A stretch of 64,000 bases of DNA. Origin: Sphaerisporangium aureirubrum. Lineage in GTDB: Bacteria; Actinomycetota; Actinomycetes; Streptosporangiales; Streptosporangiaceae. The translations under genes were made by a program, and so were the position numbers. This document shows positions 1 to 9,042 of this stretch, piece by piece. How positions within the stretch are numbered: position 1 is the first letter of the stretch; every line of letters begins with the position of its first letter. The stretch is from the NCBI RefSeq assembly GCF_042658925.1, contig NZ_JBHSRF010000004.1, positions 191,145-255,144 of the forward strand. Reading direction: 5' to 3'. The notes under the pieces are model-generated. The model was not told the origin of the DNA, did no database searches, and was given only the letters and a program-made list of their open reading frames with translations.

Positions 1-2
1 TG

Positions 3-242
3 CGGACAGGCACCATGCACGGCATGAAAGGCCGGGAGTTCCGCTGTGTCGCCGTCATCGGCGTCCGGGCGGGAGTCGTCCCGATGCGCGCCGCGATCAC
101 GCCGCAGGAGGAGGACCCCAAGGTGCACGAGCGTGATACCCAGCGGGAGAGGTGCCTGCTTTTCGTGGCGAGTACTCGGGCGAGGGATGTTCTGTACATC
201 TCCTATCACGGCACGCCGAGCTCGTTTCTGGAAGAGGGCTGA
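3..242 (+). CDS. UvrD/PcrA-type helicase, C-terminal end only
   Basis: The window opens inside a reading frame that ends with TGA at 240–242, so only about 79 C-terminal residues are visible. They contain HGMKGREF, the helicase motif V-like segment, and RERCLLFVASTRARD, the motif VI arginine-rich segment of superfamily 1A (UvrD/PcrA/Rep) helicases. These motifs contact ATP and couple hydrolysis to strand translocation. The stop codon directly abuts the ATG of the next gene, so the two are almost certainly co-transcribed and translationally coupled. A UvrD-like helicase paired with an OLD nuclease is the gene content of Gabija-type anti-phage systems. The family call is firm; the defence role is inference from neighbours, because the N-terminal part lies outside the window. 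Confidence 0.8.
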   Translation, partial: RTGTMHGMKGREFRCVAVIGVRAGVVPMRAAITPQEEDPKVHERDTQRERCLLFVASTRARDVLYISYHGTPSSFLEEG

Positions 243-2036
243 ATGCGTCCCGTGCGGCTTCGCGTCCAGAACATCCGCGCGATCCGTGACCTTGAGATTC
301 ATCTACGTCCGTTCACCGCTCTCATCGCCCCGAACAACGCCGGAAAGTCCAGCGTGCTGGACGCCATCCGCCTTTTCTACGGCGATCTCAGCTGGGAGCC
401 GCGCAGGGACGTGCCGTGGTGGTCCGCTCGCGGGGGCCACTTCGTGGAGGTCGAGTACGAACTGGACGACGAGGAGGCCGAAGAGCTCACCGATCACGCC
501 GACGGTGCCACCCTGACCGTCCGGCGTTCCTTCGACACGGGGGACGGTGGGCGCACCGGTGGGTACCACGCGATCCGCCGCGGCGAGGCGTCCGTCGCCT
601 GGCTGTCGCCCGCCATCGGGCGCTGCGTCTACGTGCCCGCCGCCGCGCGGCTGTCCGACTACACCACGCTGGCCGGTCCCTCGCCGCTCCACGACATCCT
701 GACGGCTTCCGCGTCCGGGCAGCGCGTCGAGCACGCCGTACGCGAGGTCGAAACGAGTCTCGGCCGGCTCAAGGAGGCGCTGCTCGCCCGGGAGAATCCG
801 GCCACCGTCATGTCGGGGAGGCTCGGGAAGGTCCTGCACCCGTGGAACCTGAAGCCGGAGATCGCCTTCGCCGAGCCGACACCCGGAACGATCCTGCGCC
901 ACTTCGTCGAGTTGCGGCTCACCGCCGACGGCCAGGACATGCCCATGGAGGCCCAAGGCATGGGGGTGCAACGCGCGATCATCATCGGGCTCATCCAGAT
1001 GGCCGCGGAGCTTCGCGGCCGGGCCGGGCATGCCAAGGCCTCCGGCCTGCGGTGGGTGGTGTTCGAAGAACCCGAGCTCTACCTGCATCCCGCGCAGATC
1101 GCGAGCCTCGCCGGGGACTTGGGCGAGCTGTCGTCGAGCCCTGGTACGGCGGTCACCATCACTACCCACGACCCCACCATGCTCGCCGCGGCGGCCAACG
1201 GGATCGAGTCGATCGTACGGCTACGCCGTTCCGGCGACGCCGTGTCCGCCACTTCTCTGCCGCCCCTTGCCGTCGAGCTTGCACTTGGCCGCATCGATGA
1301 GCGCAGCAGATACGCCCAGGCCGCCCAGTACTGCTTCAAGCGCGTGCAACCCGCCCGATCCCGGGAACTGCGGCACGCCCGCCTGCTCAACGAACTGGAC
1401 GGCCAGCGGGCCGCCGCCTTCTTCGCCGACCGCGTGATCGTCGTCGAAGGATTCAGTGACGCCGCCTTCCTCACCTGGCTCCGCTCGAAGGGCCTCCTTC
1501 AGCGGATAGGCACCAACGTCGGGGTACTGGACGCGTTCGGCAAATACGAGCTGCATCGTGCCGCCGCAACTCTCTCGATGTTCCAAATCCCGCACGTGGT
1601 GATCTGGGATGGCGATGCCCATGGCAGAGTGGGAAACGAGTTCGTGAAGGCCGCCTGCCGCGACGAAGCGGCGTGGGAGGTGCTGCGGGCAGCCGCCAAC
1701 GATCCATCCTCGACCACTGTCGGTGGCCTTCGCCTTGCTGGAGCAGTAGAGACATGGCTGGGCGTGAACGTCGAGAAGACCAACGCATGGAAGGCCGGTA
1801 ACCTGGTGACCGAACTGAACGATCAGTTCCACCTTCCCGGCTCCTCCGTCAGAGAGCGGGCCGAAGCTCTCGTGTCCGCCATCGCGGACCTATTCGACGG
1901 CCGCACGATGTCCACGCACGCCGCCTCACCGACCTTCACTGGTTGTCTCTTCGCCCCGCCCTTCCCGGCTCCGAGCAGAGACTTGGCGGCCGAGCTACAG
2001 CACCTCCCCCTCGTACGCTGCCGCTGCGTTCCCTGA
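243..2036 (+). CDS. OLD-family ATP-dependent nuclease (AAA ATPase + TOPRIM), Gabija GajA-like
   Basis: 597 aa. The N-terminal ABC-type ATPase has a Walker A (APNNAGKSS, residues ~28–36) and a Walker B (VVFEEPELYLHP, ~273–284). The C-terminal TOPRIM nuclease domain has the acidic triad region: VIVVEG (~400) and IWDGD (~455). This is the overcoming-lysogenisation-defect architecture, a DNA nuclease controlled by nucleotide sensing. The length is close to that known for GajA (about 580 aa). The ATG follows the helicase stop with no spacer. In canonical Gabija the nuclease gene precedes the helicase; here the order is reversed, so this could be a Gabija variant or another class 2 OLD/helicase pair. 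The position immediately upstream of a Wadjet operon supports a defence function. Family confidence is high; the exact system name is uncertain. Confidence 0.82.
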   Translation: MRPVRLRVQNIRAIRDLEIHLRPFTALIAPNNAGKSSVLDAIRLFYGDLSWEPRRDVPWWSARGGHFVEVEYELDDEEAEELTDHADGATLTVRRSFDTGDGGRTGGYHAIRRGEASVAWLSPAIGRCVYVPAAARLSDYTTLAGPSPLHDILTASASGQRVEHAVREVETSLGRLKEALLARENPATVMSGRLGKVLHPWNLKPEIAFAEPTPGTILRHFVELRLTADGQDMPMEAQGMGVQRAIIIGLIQMAAELRGRAGHAKASGLRWVVFEEPELYLHPAQIASLAGDLGELSSSPGTAVTITTHDPTMLAAAANGIESIVRLRRSGDAVSATSLPPLAVELALGRIDERSRYAQAAQYCFKRVQPARSRELRHARLLNELDGQRAAAFFADRVIVVEGFSDAAFLTWLRSKGLLQRIGTNVGVLDAFGKYELHRAAATLSMFQIPHVVIWDGDAHGRVGNEFVKAACRDEAAWEVLRAAANDPSSTTVGGLRLAGAVETWLGVNVEKTNAWKAGNLVTELNDQFHLPGSSVRERAEALVSAIADLFDGRTMSTHAASPTFTGCLFAPPFPAPSRDLAAELQHLPLVRCRCVP

Positions 2037-2146
2037 CCCGTCAGCCGGAGTCCCTCCGCATCGCCCCGAGCCGGCCGCCCAGGACCTGGAGGGAGGGAGA
2101 CGTGGTGGGGGTGGTTCAAGCGACCGGTTGGAGGGTGAATGGGTCA

Positions 2147-2180
2147 TTGTCCGCGGGTGACATGCGGCAGACTGGGTTAG
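2147..2180 (+). promoter_or_regulatory. Candidate promoter for the jet operon (leaderless start possible)
   Basis: The 144-bp gap before jetA contains TTGTCC (2147–2152) and AGACTG (2169–2174) spaced 16 bp apart, with the -10-like hexamer six bases before the GTG at 2181. No Shine–Dalgarno sequence is visible before that GTG. This would suit a leaderless transcript, common in actinobacteria. The hexamers are weak matches, so this is a suggestion only. Confidence 0.25.
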
Positions 2181-3749
2181 GTGATTGAGCTGTCACAGGG
2201 GGCTCATGCCGATCCTCAGCCGTTCGCGCATCTGAGTGCGCCCAACGCGCTCCTCTATCGGCGGGTTCTGCGGACGTTCGCGCGGGCCAAGGAGCGGTTC
2301 ATCGTGCATCTGCGGCCTGAGGATGTCGCGGCGGAGATGCGTGGGGGGAGTGACGGGGAGGGCGCTCAGGTGGGGGATGCGCAGGTGGCGCAGGTGATGG
2401 AGAAGCTTGTCGAGTGGGGGAATCTGCGGGCCGACGCCGATACGGGGCGGGTCACGTCGGTGGAGGACTTTCATCGGAAGCGGTTTTTGTTCCAGTTGAC
2501 GGTGGAGGGGTACGCGGCGGAGCAGGCGATCGCGTTTTACGAGGAGGCGATCGGGCGGCGGGGGGCGTTGCAGTCGGTGGCGCTCGGGGACATCGCCGAG
2601 CAGTTGCGGTCGCTGGGGGTGCTGGCGTGGGAGGGCGATCCGGATCCGGCGGCGGTGCATCTGCTGTTGCTGGCGCTGGCGGAGCGGTTCTCCTCGCTGG
2701 CGGACAACGCGCAGGCGTTCATGGCAGGGCTGCGGCGGGCCATCGACTTCTCGGACGGGGATGTCGCGGGCTTCATCGCGTACAAGGAACGGCTGATTGA
2801 TTACATCAACCGGTTCATCGCGGACCTGGCCAACTCGGGGGCGCGCATCGCGGGGCTGCTGGGTGAGCTCGAAGGGCTAGGGCACGACCGGCTGTTGCGG
2901 CTGGCGGCGCGGCGGGAGGCGGCGGACGCCGTGCCGGAGGGGGTGGACGCGGCGGCGGCGTACGCGAGGGCCGAGGAGGCGGCGTTCGGCGCCTGGCGGA
3001 ATCGCTGGCGCGGGCTGAAGGACTGGTTCATCTCCCAGGACGCCCGCAGTCCTTCTCAGGCGCGGCTGCTGCGGCAGGCGGCAGTGACGGCGATCAAGCA
3101 ACTGATCGACGCGGTGGGGCTGCTCAACGAGCGGCGTTCGGGCCGTTCGGACCGGTCGGCGGACTTCCGGACGCTGGCCCGGTGGTTCGCGGAGGCTCCG
3201 GACGACGCGGCGGCGCATCGCCTGTGGCGGGCCGCGTTCGGGTTGTCGCCGGCACGGCATCTGACGGTCCCGGCCGAGACGATGGGCGAGTGGGATGAGG
3301 TGACCTCGGCCACGTCCTGGCGGGACGCCCCGCCGATCAGGATCTCCCCGCAGTTGCGCAGGACCGGCTCCTACGAGCGGCGCGGCAAGCCGAACAGCGT
3401 TCGCGACCGGTCGCGGGAGCGCATGTTCCTGCGCGAGCAGGCCGAGCGGGAGGCCGTCGAGACGGCCGCCGCTCGGGCCCGGTTGTGCACGGACGGGCCG
3501 GTGCGGCTGTCGGAGCTGGACGTGCTCGATCCCCGGGCGTTCCGGTTGTTCCTCGGTTTGCTGGGTGACGCGCTCTCCGCCAGATTCCCCGGCGACATGG
3601 AGGTGAAAGTCGTCACCAGCGACGGCTCCATGGAGGTGCGGCTGTCGGAGGTGGCGGGCGGTGGCCGGGTGGAGCTGCGCACGGTGGACGGCGTGCTCAG
3701 CGGGCCGGAGCACCTCATCGAGATCACCGACCTGATGGCGACGTCGTGA
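2181..3749 (+). CDS. jetA: Wadjet type II protein JetA (TIGR02677/DUF2397 family)
   Basis: 522 aa. The N-terminus (FAHLSAPNALLYRRVLRTF, then RFIVHLRPEDV) matches the start typical of the TIGR02677/DUF2397 family. The middle is largely alpha-helical, and a winged-helix-like fold is expected for this kleisin-type subunit. In Wadjet, JetA is the kleisin that bridges the SMC-like JetC dimer and recruits JetB. The complex extrudes DNA loops and cleaves small circular plasmids. The GTG start at 2181 is the first in-frame start consistent with family length. The gene ends in GTGA, overlapping the jetB start by four bases. Type II assignment rests on the TIGR02677/78/80/79 set of all four genes in canonical order. 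Confidence 0.9.
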   Translation: MIELSQGAHADPQPFAHLSAPNALLYRRVLRTFARAKERFIVHLRPEDVAAEMRGGSDGEGAQVGDAQVAQVMEKLVEWGNLRADADTGRVTSVEDFHRKRFLFQLTVEGYAAEQAIAFYEEAIGRRGALQSVALGDIAEQLRSLGVLAWEGDPDPAAVHLLLLALAERFSSLADNAQAFMAGLRRAIDFSDGDVAGFIAYKERLIDYINRFIADLANSGARIAGLLGELEGLGHDRLLRLAARREAADAVPEGVDAAAAYARAEEAAFGAWRNRWRGLKDWFISQDARSPSQARLLRQAAVTAIKQLIDAVGLLNERRSGRSDRSADFRTLARWFAEAPDDAAAHRLWRAAFGLSPARHLTVPAETMGEWDEVTSATSWRDAPPIRISPQLRRTGSYERRGKPNSVRDRSRERMFLREQAEREAVETAAARARLCTDGPVRLSELDVLDPRAFRLFLGLLGDALSARFPGDMEVKVVTSDGSMEVRLSEVAGGGRVELRTVDGVLSGPEHLIEITDLMATS

Positions 3750-4921
3750 CTCCCGAGGAGGAGGCCGAGCAGCGGCGCAGGGCGTTGCGGGCATTGCTGG
3801 CGAAGCCGCTGCTCACCGCGGAGAGCGACGCCGCCGCGTTGCAGCTCGTCCGGCGCCACGGTGCCGGACTTCGCGACTGGCTGGGCCGGGAGACCGGGTG
3901 GCGGCTGGTGGCGGACGCCGAGGTCGCGCGCCTGTTCAAGACCGTCCCGGAGACGTCCGACGGGACGCGCCCGGCACGCGGGCATTCGGGCGAGCCGTTC
4001 GGACGGCGGCGGTATGTCGTGTTGTGCCTGGCCCTCGCGGTCCTGGAGCGGGCGGACGCGCAGACCACCCTGGGCAGGCTCGCCGAGGAGGTGCTCAACG
4101 CCGCGGCCGAGCCCGAGCTCGCCGACGCGGGATTCACATTCGCGCTGGACCACCGGTCCGAGCGCACGGACCTCGTGGCCGTGGTCCGCGCGCTGCTGGA
4201 CCTCGGGGTGTTGCGCAAGGTCGCGGGGGACGAGGACGCCTACCTGTCCGCCACCGGCGATGTTCTCTACGACGTGCGGCGGCCGGTGCTCGCCGCGCTG
4301 CTCACCGGCACGCGCGGGCCGTCCACGGTCACGGCCGGCTCCATCGGGGAACGGTTGGCCGAATTGACCGCCGAGCCGAGGCCCGACACCGACGATCTGC
4401 GCAACCAGGCGCTGCGCAGGCGGCTCACCCGCAGGTTGCTGGACGACCCGGTCGTCTACTACGACGATCTGGACGACGACGAGCGCTCCTACCTCGTCTC
4501 CCAGCGGCCCGCGATCACCCGCAGGATCGAGGAGGCGACGGGCCTGGTGCCCGAGGTCCGCGCCGAGGGTATCGCGATGGTCGATCCCGACGACGACCTG
4601 ACGGACGTACGGATGCCCGAGCAGCGCACCGACGGCCACGTCACGCTGCTGGTCGCCGAGCACCTGGCCACCACGAGGGAGGCCACCATGGAGGACCTGC
4701 GCGCCTTCGTCCGGCAGGCCGCCGAGCGGCATCGTTCGTACTGGCGCAAGGGGGTGACCGACGTGGGGGCGGAGGAGGGCCTGCTCGGGACGGCCCTGGA
4801 GAAGCTGACCGCGTTGCGCCTGATCGAGATCATGCCTGGCAGGGTGCGCGGCAGACCGGCACTGGCCCGCTACGCCCTCGACGCCCCGACCATCCGCGAA
4901 CCAGGGAACGCCGTCCGATGA
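3746..4921 (+). CDS. jetB: Wadjet type II protein JetB (TIGR02678/DUF2398 family)
   Basis: 391 aa, GTG start within the GTGA overlap with jetA. It carries the family landmark around residues 233–300: DDPVVYYDDL…ERSYLVSQR, followed by an acidic MVDPDDDLTD segment and the ending of TIGR02678/DUF2398 proteins (GALARYAL-like, here RPALARYAL). JetB is the KITE-like accessory subunit (winged helix) of the Wadjet SMC complex, which dimerises and binds the kleisin JetA and DNA. It ends in ATGA, overlapping jetC. All inter-gene junctions in this operon are four-base overlaps, implying translational coupling and fixed stoichiometry. Family identification is by eye from these motifs and the gene order. 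Confidence 0.9.
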   Translation: MTPEEEAEQRRRALRALLAKPLLTAESDAAALQLVRRHGAGLRDWLGRETGWRLVADAEVARLFKTVPETSDGTRPARGHSGEPFGRRRYVVLCLALAVLERADAQTTLGRLAEEVLNAAAEPELADAGFTFALDHRSERTDLVAVVRALLDLGVLRKVAGDEDAYLSATGDVLYDVRRPVLAALLTGTRGPSTVTAGSIGERLAELTAEPRPDTDDLRNQALRRRLTRRLLDDPVVYYDDLDDDERSYLVSQRPAITRRIEEATGLVPEVRAEGIAMVDPDDDLTDVRMPEQRTDGHVTLLVAEHLATTREATMEDLRAFVRQAAERHRSYWRKGVTDVGAEEGLLGTALEKLTALRLIEIMPGRVRGRPALARYALDAPTIREPGNAVR

Positions 4922-7900
4922 CCCTCCCCGCTCCCTGCTCCGAACGGTGGAAGCCGCTCCGCGCCGGGCTGGTCGACATGTTCTACTACGACGTCGAGGA
5001 GTTCCACTTCCACGACGGCCGCCTCCTGCTTCGCGGGAACAACGGCACCGGCAAGTCCAAGGTGCTGGCGCTGACCCTGCCGTTCCTGCTCGACGGGGAG
5101 CTCGCGCCGCACCGTGTCGAGCCGGACGGCGACCGCCAGAAGAAGATGGAGTGGAACCTCCTCCTCGGTGGCAGGCATCCGCATCACGAGCGGCTCGGCT
5201 ACACCTGGATGGAGTTCGGGCGGCGCGCTGCGGACGGCACCACGGAGTTCCGTACCATCGGCTGCGGGTTGAAGGCCGTCAAGGACCGGGGCATCGCACG
5301 GCACTGGTTCTTCGTCACTCCCCAGCGCGTCGGCGGAGATTTGTCCCTGTTGTCCGCCACGCGGGTCGCGCTCACGCGGGAGAAGCTGCGCGACGCCGTG
5401 GAGGGCCACGGCATGGTGTACGACCGGGCGTCGGATTACCGCCGGGCGGTCGACGAGGCGCTGTTCGGTCTCGGCGAGCACCGGTACGAGGCCCTGGTGA
5501 ACCTGCTCATCCAGCTTCGCCAGCCGCAGCTGTCGAAGAGGCCGGACGAGAAGCTGCTCTCCCGGGCGCTCACCGAGGCGCTGCCGCCGCTGAGTCCCGA
5601 GCTCATCACAACGGTGGCCGAGTCGTTCCGCGGCCTGGACGAGGAACGCGGTGCGCTGCGGGCCCTTGAGGACGCCCGCACGGCGGCCGCTCATTTCCTC
5701 AGCCATTACCGCGGGTACGCGGCGATGGCGGCCAAGCGCAAGGCCTCCGCGCCGCGGGTTACGCACAGCAGGTACGAGCATCTCGGCAGGGACCTCATCG
5801 AGGCGGACGGCCGGTACACCGCCGCTCGGACCGGGCTGGACGCGGCACAGGCGACGCTGGAGTCGCTGGAAGCGGAGCGGGTCCGGCTGGAGGCGCGCAG
5901 GGAGGCGCTGCGGCAGAGCCCGGAGATGCGGGACGCGCAGCGGCTCAAGGAGAGCCGTGAGGAAGCCGGACGGCAGGCGGAGACCGCGCGCATCCGGGAA
6001 CGGGACCGGGAGCGGCTGGGGGCCGAGGTGGCGCGCCGCCAGAGACGGGCGGATGAGCACCGGCTCGGCGTGGAGCGGGCGGCGGTGACGCTGCGGGTCG
6101 CGCGTGACGAGGCGGGCGCCGCCGCGCGGTGCGCCCGGTGCGAGGACGCCCACCTGGCCGCCGCCGGTCGATGGGCGCACGATCTTGCCGGGCAGGTGAC
6201 CCGGGGCGAGGCGGAGGAGGATCTCACCCGTGCCCGCCGGGACACCGGCACGCTCGCCGAGCGGCGCGGCCATGCCGTGTCCGAGCTGGAACGCCTGCTG
6301 GGCCTGGTGGGCCGGGCGGAGCTCAGGCTGGGCACCGCCCGGGACGAGGTAGACCGGCTGACGGGTGAGTTGCAGAGCGCGGCGGAACGCATCGCGACGG
6401 CTGAGCGCGGGACGGCGGACCAGGCGGCCGAGCTGATGAACGCCTACCTCTCCTACCTCACCGGCACGGTCGAGCTGCGCGTCGCCGGCATGGACGACGT
6501 GGCGGCCGCCCTGGAGACATGGGCGCGGCAGCCTGAAGGGCGCAACCCCGCGATGGCCGCCGTCGACGACGCGGCGAGGTCCGCCACCACCGAGCTCGCC
6601 CGCCGGCTGGCGGGGCTGGAGGTGGAGGCCAGGTCCGGGCGGGAAACCGCCGGGGAACTGGAGGAGGAGATCCGGCGGCTGGAGGCGGGCGGGCACGACG
6701 CGCCGCCCGTTCCGCACACACGGGCGGCCGGGGCCAGGGACGGACGGCCCGGGGCACCGTTCTGGAAGGTTGTGGACTTCATTGGCGAGGTCCACGCCGA
6801 GCACCGGGCGGGGCTGGAGGCGGCACTGGAGGCGGCGGGCATCCTCGACGCCTGGGTGACGCCGGACGGCACGCTCCTCGCCGCGGACGACACCGTCCTG
6901 CTCACCGCGGCTCCCGTGCCCGGCCTGACGGCGGCCGATGCCCTGCGTCCCGCTGTAGACCGCGCCGATCCGCGCGCGGACGCCCTGCCGGACGCCGCCG
7001 TGCGGGCCGTGCTCGACTCGATCGGACTTGGCCCTGGCGCGGCGACCTGGGTCGCGGTGGACGGCCGCTGGGCCAACGGCGTGCTCGGTGGCTCCTGGCA
7101 CAAGGTGAGCGCGGACCACATCGGCGAGGGCGCGCGGGAGGCCGCCCGGCGTGCCCGGCTGGTGCGGCTCGGTGCCGAGCTGGCCACCGTCCGGGTCCGG
7201 CTGGAGGAGTTGCGCGCCGCCGGGGAGGAACTCGCCGCCCGGCAGCGGACGCTCGCCGCCGAGCATCGGTCGGCGCCGCCGGACGCGGCGCTGCGGGAGG
7301 CCCACGTCAAGCTGGCGGGGGAGCACGCGCGGCGCGTCGAGCTGAACACCACGCACCAGGCCGCGACCGTGATCATGACGAACCGGCAGGGTGAGGTGTC
7401 GGCGGCACGCGCCCAGGCGTCGGAGTTCGCCGCCGACGTCGGCCTGCCGGTGGAGACGGCGGAGCTCGCCGCCGTCTCCGGCGCCGTCTCCGGCTACCGC
7501 CTGGCGCTCGCGGAGCTCTGGCCGGCGGCCCAGGCGCTTCTCGTGGCGCGGGCCACGGCGGACGACGCCGAGCAGGAGCTCGCCGACACTCGCGAGCGCC
7601 TGACCGAGGCCGGCGGGCAGGCCGCGCAGGCGCTCGAACGGGCCGAGGCGGCGGCCGAGACGTACCGGGCGTTGATGGAGACCGCCGGGGCTGCCGTGGA
7701 CGAGCTACACCGCAAGCTGGACGAGGTGGGGCACGCTCTTGGGGCCCGCGAGATGGAGGAGCGGCGGAACCGCGCCAGGGAACGGGACGCGCTTCAGGAA
7801 CTCGGGAACGCGGAAGGCACCCGTGAAAGGCTGAGCGCCGAGATCGGCGAAGCGGAGAAGGCCCGGGACGTGGCCGTCGCCGAGTTCCAGGCGTTCGCGG

Positions 7901-9042
7901 CCACAGGCGTGCTGCGTGTCGCCCTGCCCGAGCTGGACATCCCTGATGCCGCGCAGCCGTGGGCGGTGACCCCGGCGGTGATCCTGGCCCGTGCCGTGAA
8001 CGCCGCCTTGGAGAGCGTGGACGACGCCGACGGCCGGTGGGATCGAGTGCAGAAGCGGGTGACCGAGGAGCACAAACTGCTGTCGGATGCCCTGGCACGG
8101 CATGGTCACTCCGTGGGGCTGACGATGCGTGACGGTGTGATGGTGGTGGACGTGGTGTTTCAGGGCCGCGCCCGGGACGTGCCGGAGCTCGCCGAGGCGC
8201 TGGCAGCCGAGACCGCGCATCGCAAGGAATTGTTGTCGGCCCGGGAGCGGGAGATCCTTGAGAATCACCTGCTGAACGAGGTGGCGGGCACGTTGCACGA
8301 GCTGATCGCCGCCGCCGAGGAGGAGGTGGCCGCGATGAACGCCGAGTTGGAGTCCCGTCCCACTTCGACCGGCATGCGGCTGCGCCTGGTGTGGCAGACG
8401 GCGAGGAACGCGCCGGAGGGGCTCGCTCGGGTGCGGGAGAAGCTGCGGCAGACCGTGGACGCGTGGTCGGACGCCGATCGGGGCGCGGTGGGGGCCTTCC
8501 TGCAGGAGCAGATCGACAGGGAGCACACCGAGAACGCCGCCGCCGGGTGGACCGAGCAGCTGACCAGAGCGCTCGACTACCGCTCGTGGCACGAGTTCAC
8601 GATCAAGCGGTTGCAGGACGGCCAGTGGCGCCCGGCCACCGGCCCGGCGTCCGGCGGCGAGCGGGTCCTTGCCGCGTCTGTGCCGTTGTTCGCCGCCGCG
8701 TCGGCCCACTACAAGTCGGCGGGGAACCCGCACGCCCCCCGGCTGGTCGCCCTGGACGAGGCCTTCGCCGGGGTGGACGACGATTCGCGCGCCAAGTGCC
8801 TCGGGCTGCTCGCGACGTTCGACATGGACGTGGTGATGACCAGTGAGCGTGAGTGGGGGTGCTACCCGGAGGTACCGGGTCTGTCGATCTGCCAGTTGTC
8901 CAGGCGGGACGGCGTCGACGCGGTGCTGGTCACCCCGTGGCGCTGGGACGGCCACGAGCGTCGCAGGGCCGGACGGGCGGACGTGGCCGCGCCGTCCGCC
9001 GTCGCCTCGCCGGAGCCGGACCAGGAAGGCCTCTTCGGATGA
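4918..9042 (+). CDS. jetC: Wadjet type II SMC-like ATPase JetC (TIGR02680 family)
   Basis: 1374 aa, ATG in the ATGA overlap with jetB. The N-terminal half-ATPase has Walker A GNNGTGKS (~40–47) in the context LLLRGNNGTGKSKVL. Two long Ala/Arg/Glu-rich coiled-coil stretches (roughly 270–560 and 730–1150) flank a central hinge-like region (~590–730). The C-terminal half-ATPase has the ABC signature ASGGERVLA (~1243) and Walker B RLVALDEAFAGVDD (~1275). This is the MukB/SbcC-like motor that extrudes DNA loops in Wadjet. The length and the FYYDVEEFHFHDGRL opening match TIGR02680. A longer in-frame opening exists upstream within jetB, but the overlap ATG and family N-terminus fix the start at 4918. 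Confidence 0.93.
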   Translation: MTLPAPCSERWKPLRAGLVDMFYYDVEEFHFHDGRLLLRGNNGTGKSKVLALTLPFLLDGELAPHRVEPDGDRQKKMEWNLLLGGRHPHHERLGYTWMEFGRRAADGTTEFRTIGCGLKAVKDRGIARHWFFVTPQRVGGDLSLLSATRVALTREKLRDAVEGHGMVYDRASDYRRAVDEALFGLGEHRYEALVNLLIQLRQPQLSKRPDEKLLSRALTEALPPLSPELITTVAESFRGLDEERGALRALEDARTAAAHFLSHYRGYAAMAAKRKASAPRVTHSRYEHLGRDLIEADGRYTAARTGLDAAQATLESLEAERVRLEARREALRQSPEMRDAQRLKESREEAGRQAETARIRERDRERLGAEVARRQRRADEHRLGVERAAVTLRVARDEAGAAARCARCEDAHLAAAGRWAHDLAGQVTRGEAEEDLTRARRDTGTLAERRGHAVSELERLLGLVGRAELRLGTARDEVDRLTGELQSAAERIATAERGTADQAAELMNAYLSYLTGTVELRVAGMDDVAAALETWARQPEGRNPAMAAVDDAARSATTELARRLAGLEVEARSGRETAGELEEEIRRLEAGGHDAPPVPHTRAAGARDGRPGAPFWKVVDFIGEVHAEHRAGLEAALEAAGILDAWVTPDGTLLAADDTVLLTAAPVPGLTAADALRPAVDRADPRADALPDAAVRAVLDSIGLGPGAATWVAVDGRWANGVLGGSWHKVSADHIGEGAREAARRARLVRLGAELATVRVRLEELRAAGEELAARQRTLAAEHRSAPPDAALREAHVKLAGEHARRVELNTTHQAATVIMTNRQGEVSAARAQASEFAADVGLPVETAELAAVSGAVSGYRLALAELWPAAQALLVARATADDAEQELADTRERLTEAGGQAAQALERAEAAAETYRALMETAGAAVDELHRKLDEVGHALGAREMEERRNRARERDALQELGNAEGTRERLSAEIGEAEKARDVAVAEFQAFAATGVLRVALPELDIPDAAQPWAVTPAVILARAVNAALESVDDADGRWDRVQKRVTEEHKLLSDALARHGHSVGLTMRDGVMVVDVVFQGRARDVPELAEALAAETAHRKELLSAREREILENHLLNEVAGTLHELIAAAEEEVAAMNAELESRPTSTGMRLRLVWQTARNAPEGLARVREKLRQTVDAWSDADRGAVGAFLQEQIDREHTENAAAGWTEQLTRALDYRSWHEFTIKRLQDGQWRPATGPASGGERVLAASVPLFAAASAHYKSAGNPHAPRLVALDEAFAGVDDDSRAKCLGLLATFDMDVVMTSEREWGCYPEVPGLSICQLSRRDGVDAVLVTPWRWDGHERRRAGRADVAAPSAVASPEPDQEGLFG

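Noticed and set aside
3898..4917. N-terminal extension of jetC upstream of 4918
   Set aside because: The frame is open but lies wholly inside jetB; its translation is Arg-rich and the SMC N-terminus begins just after the ATG at 4918.
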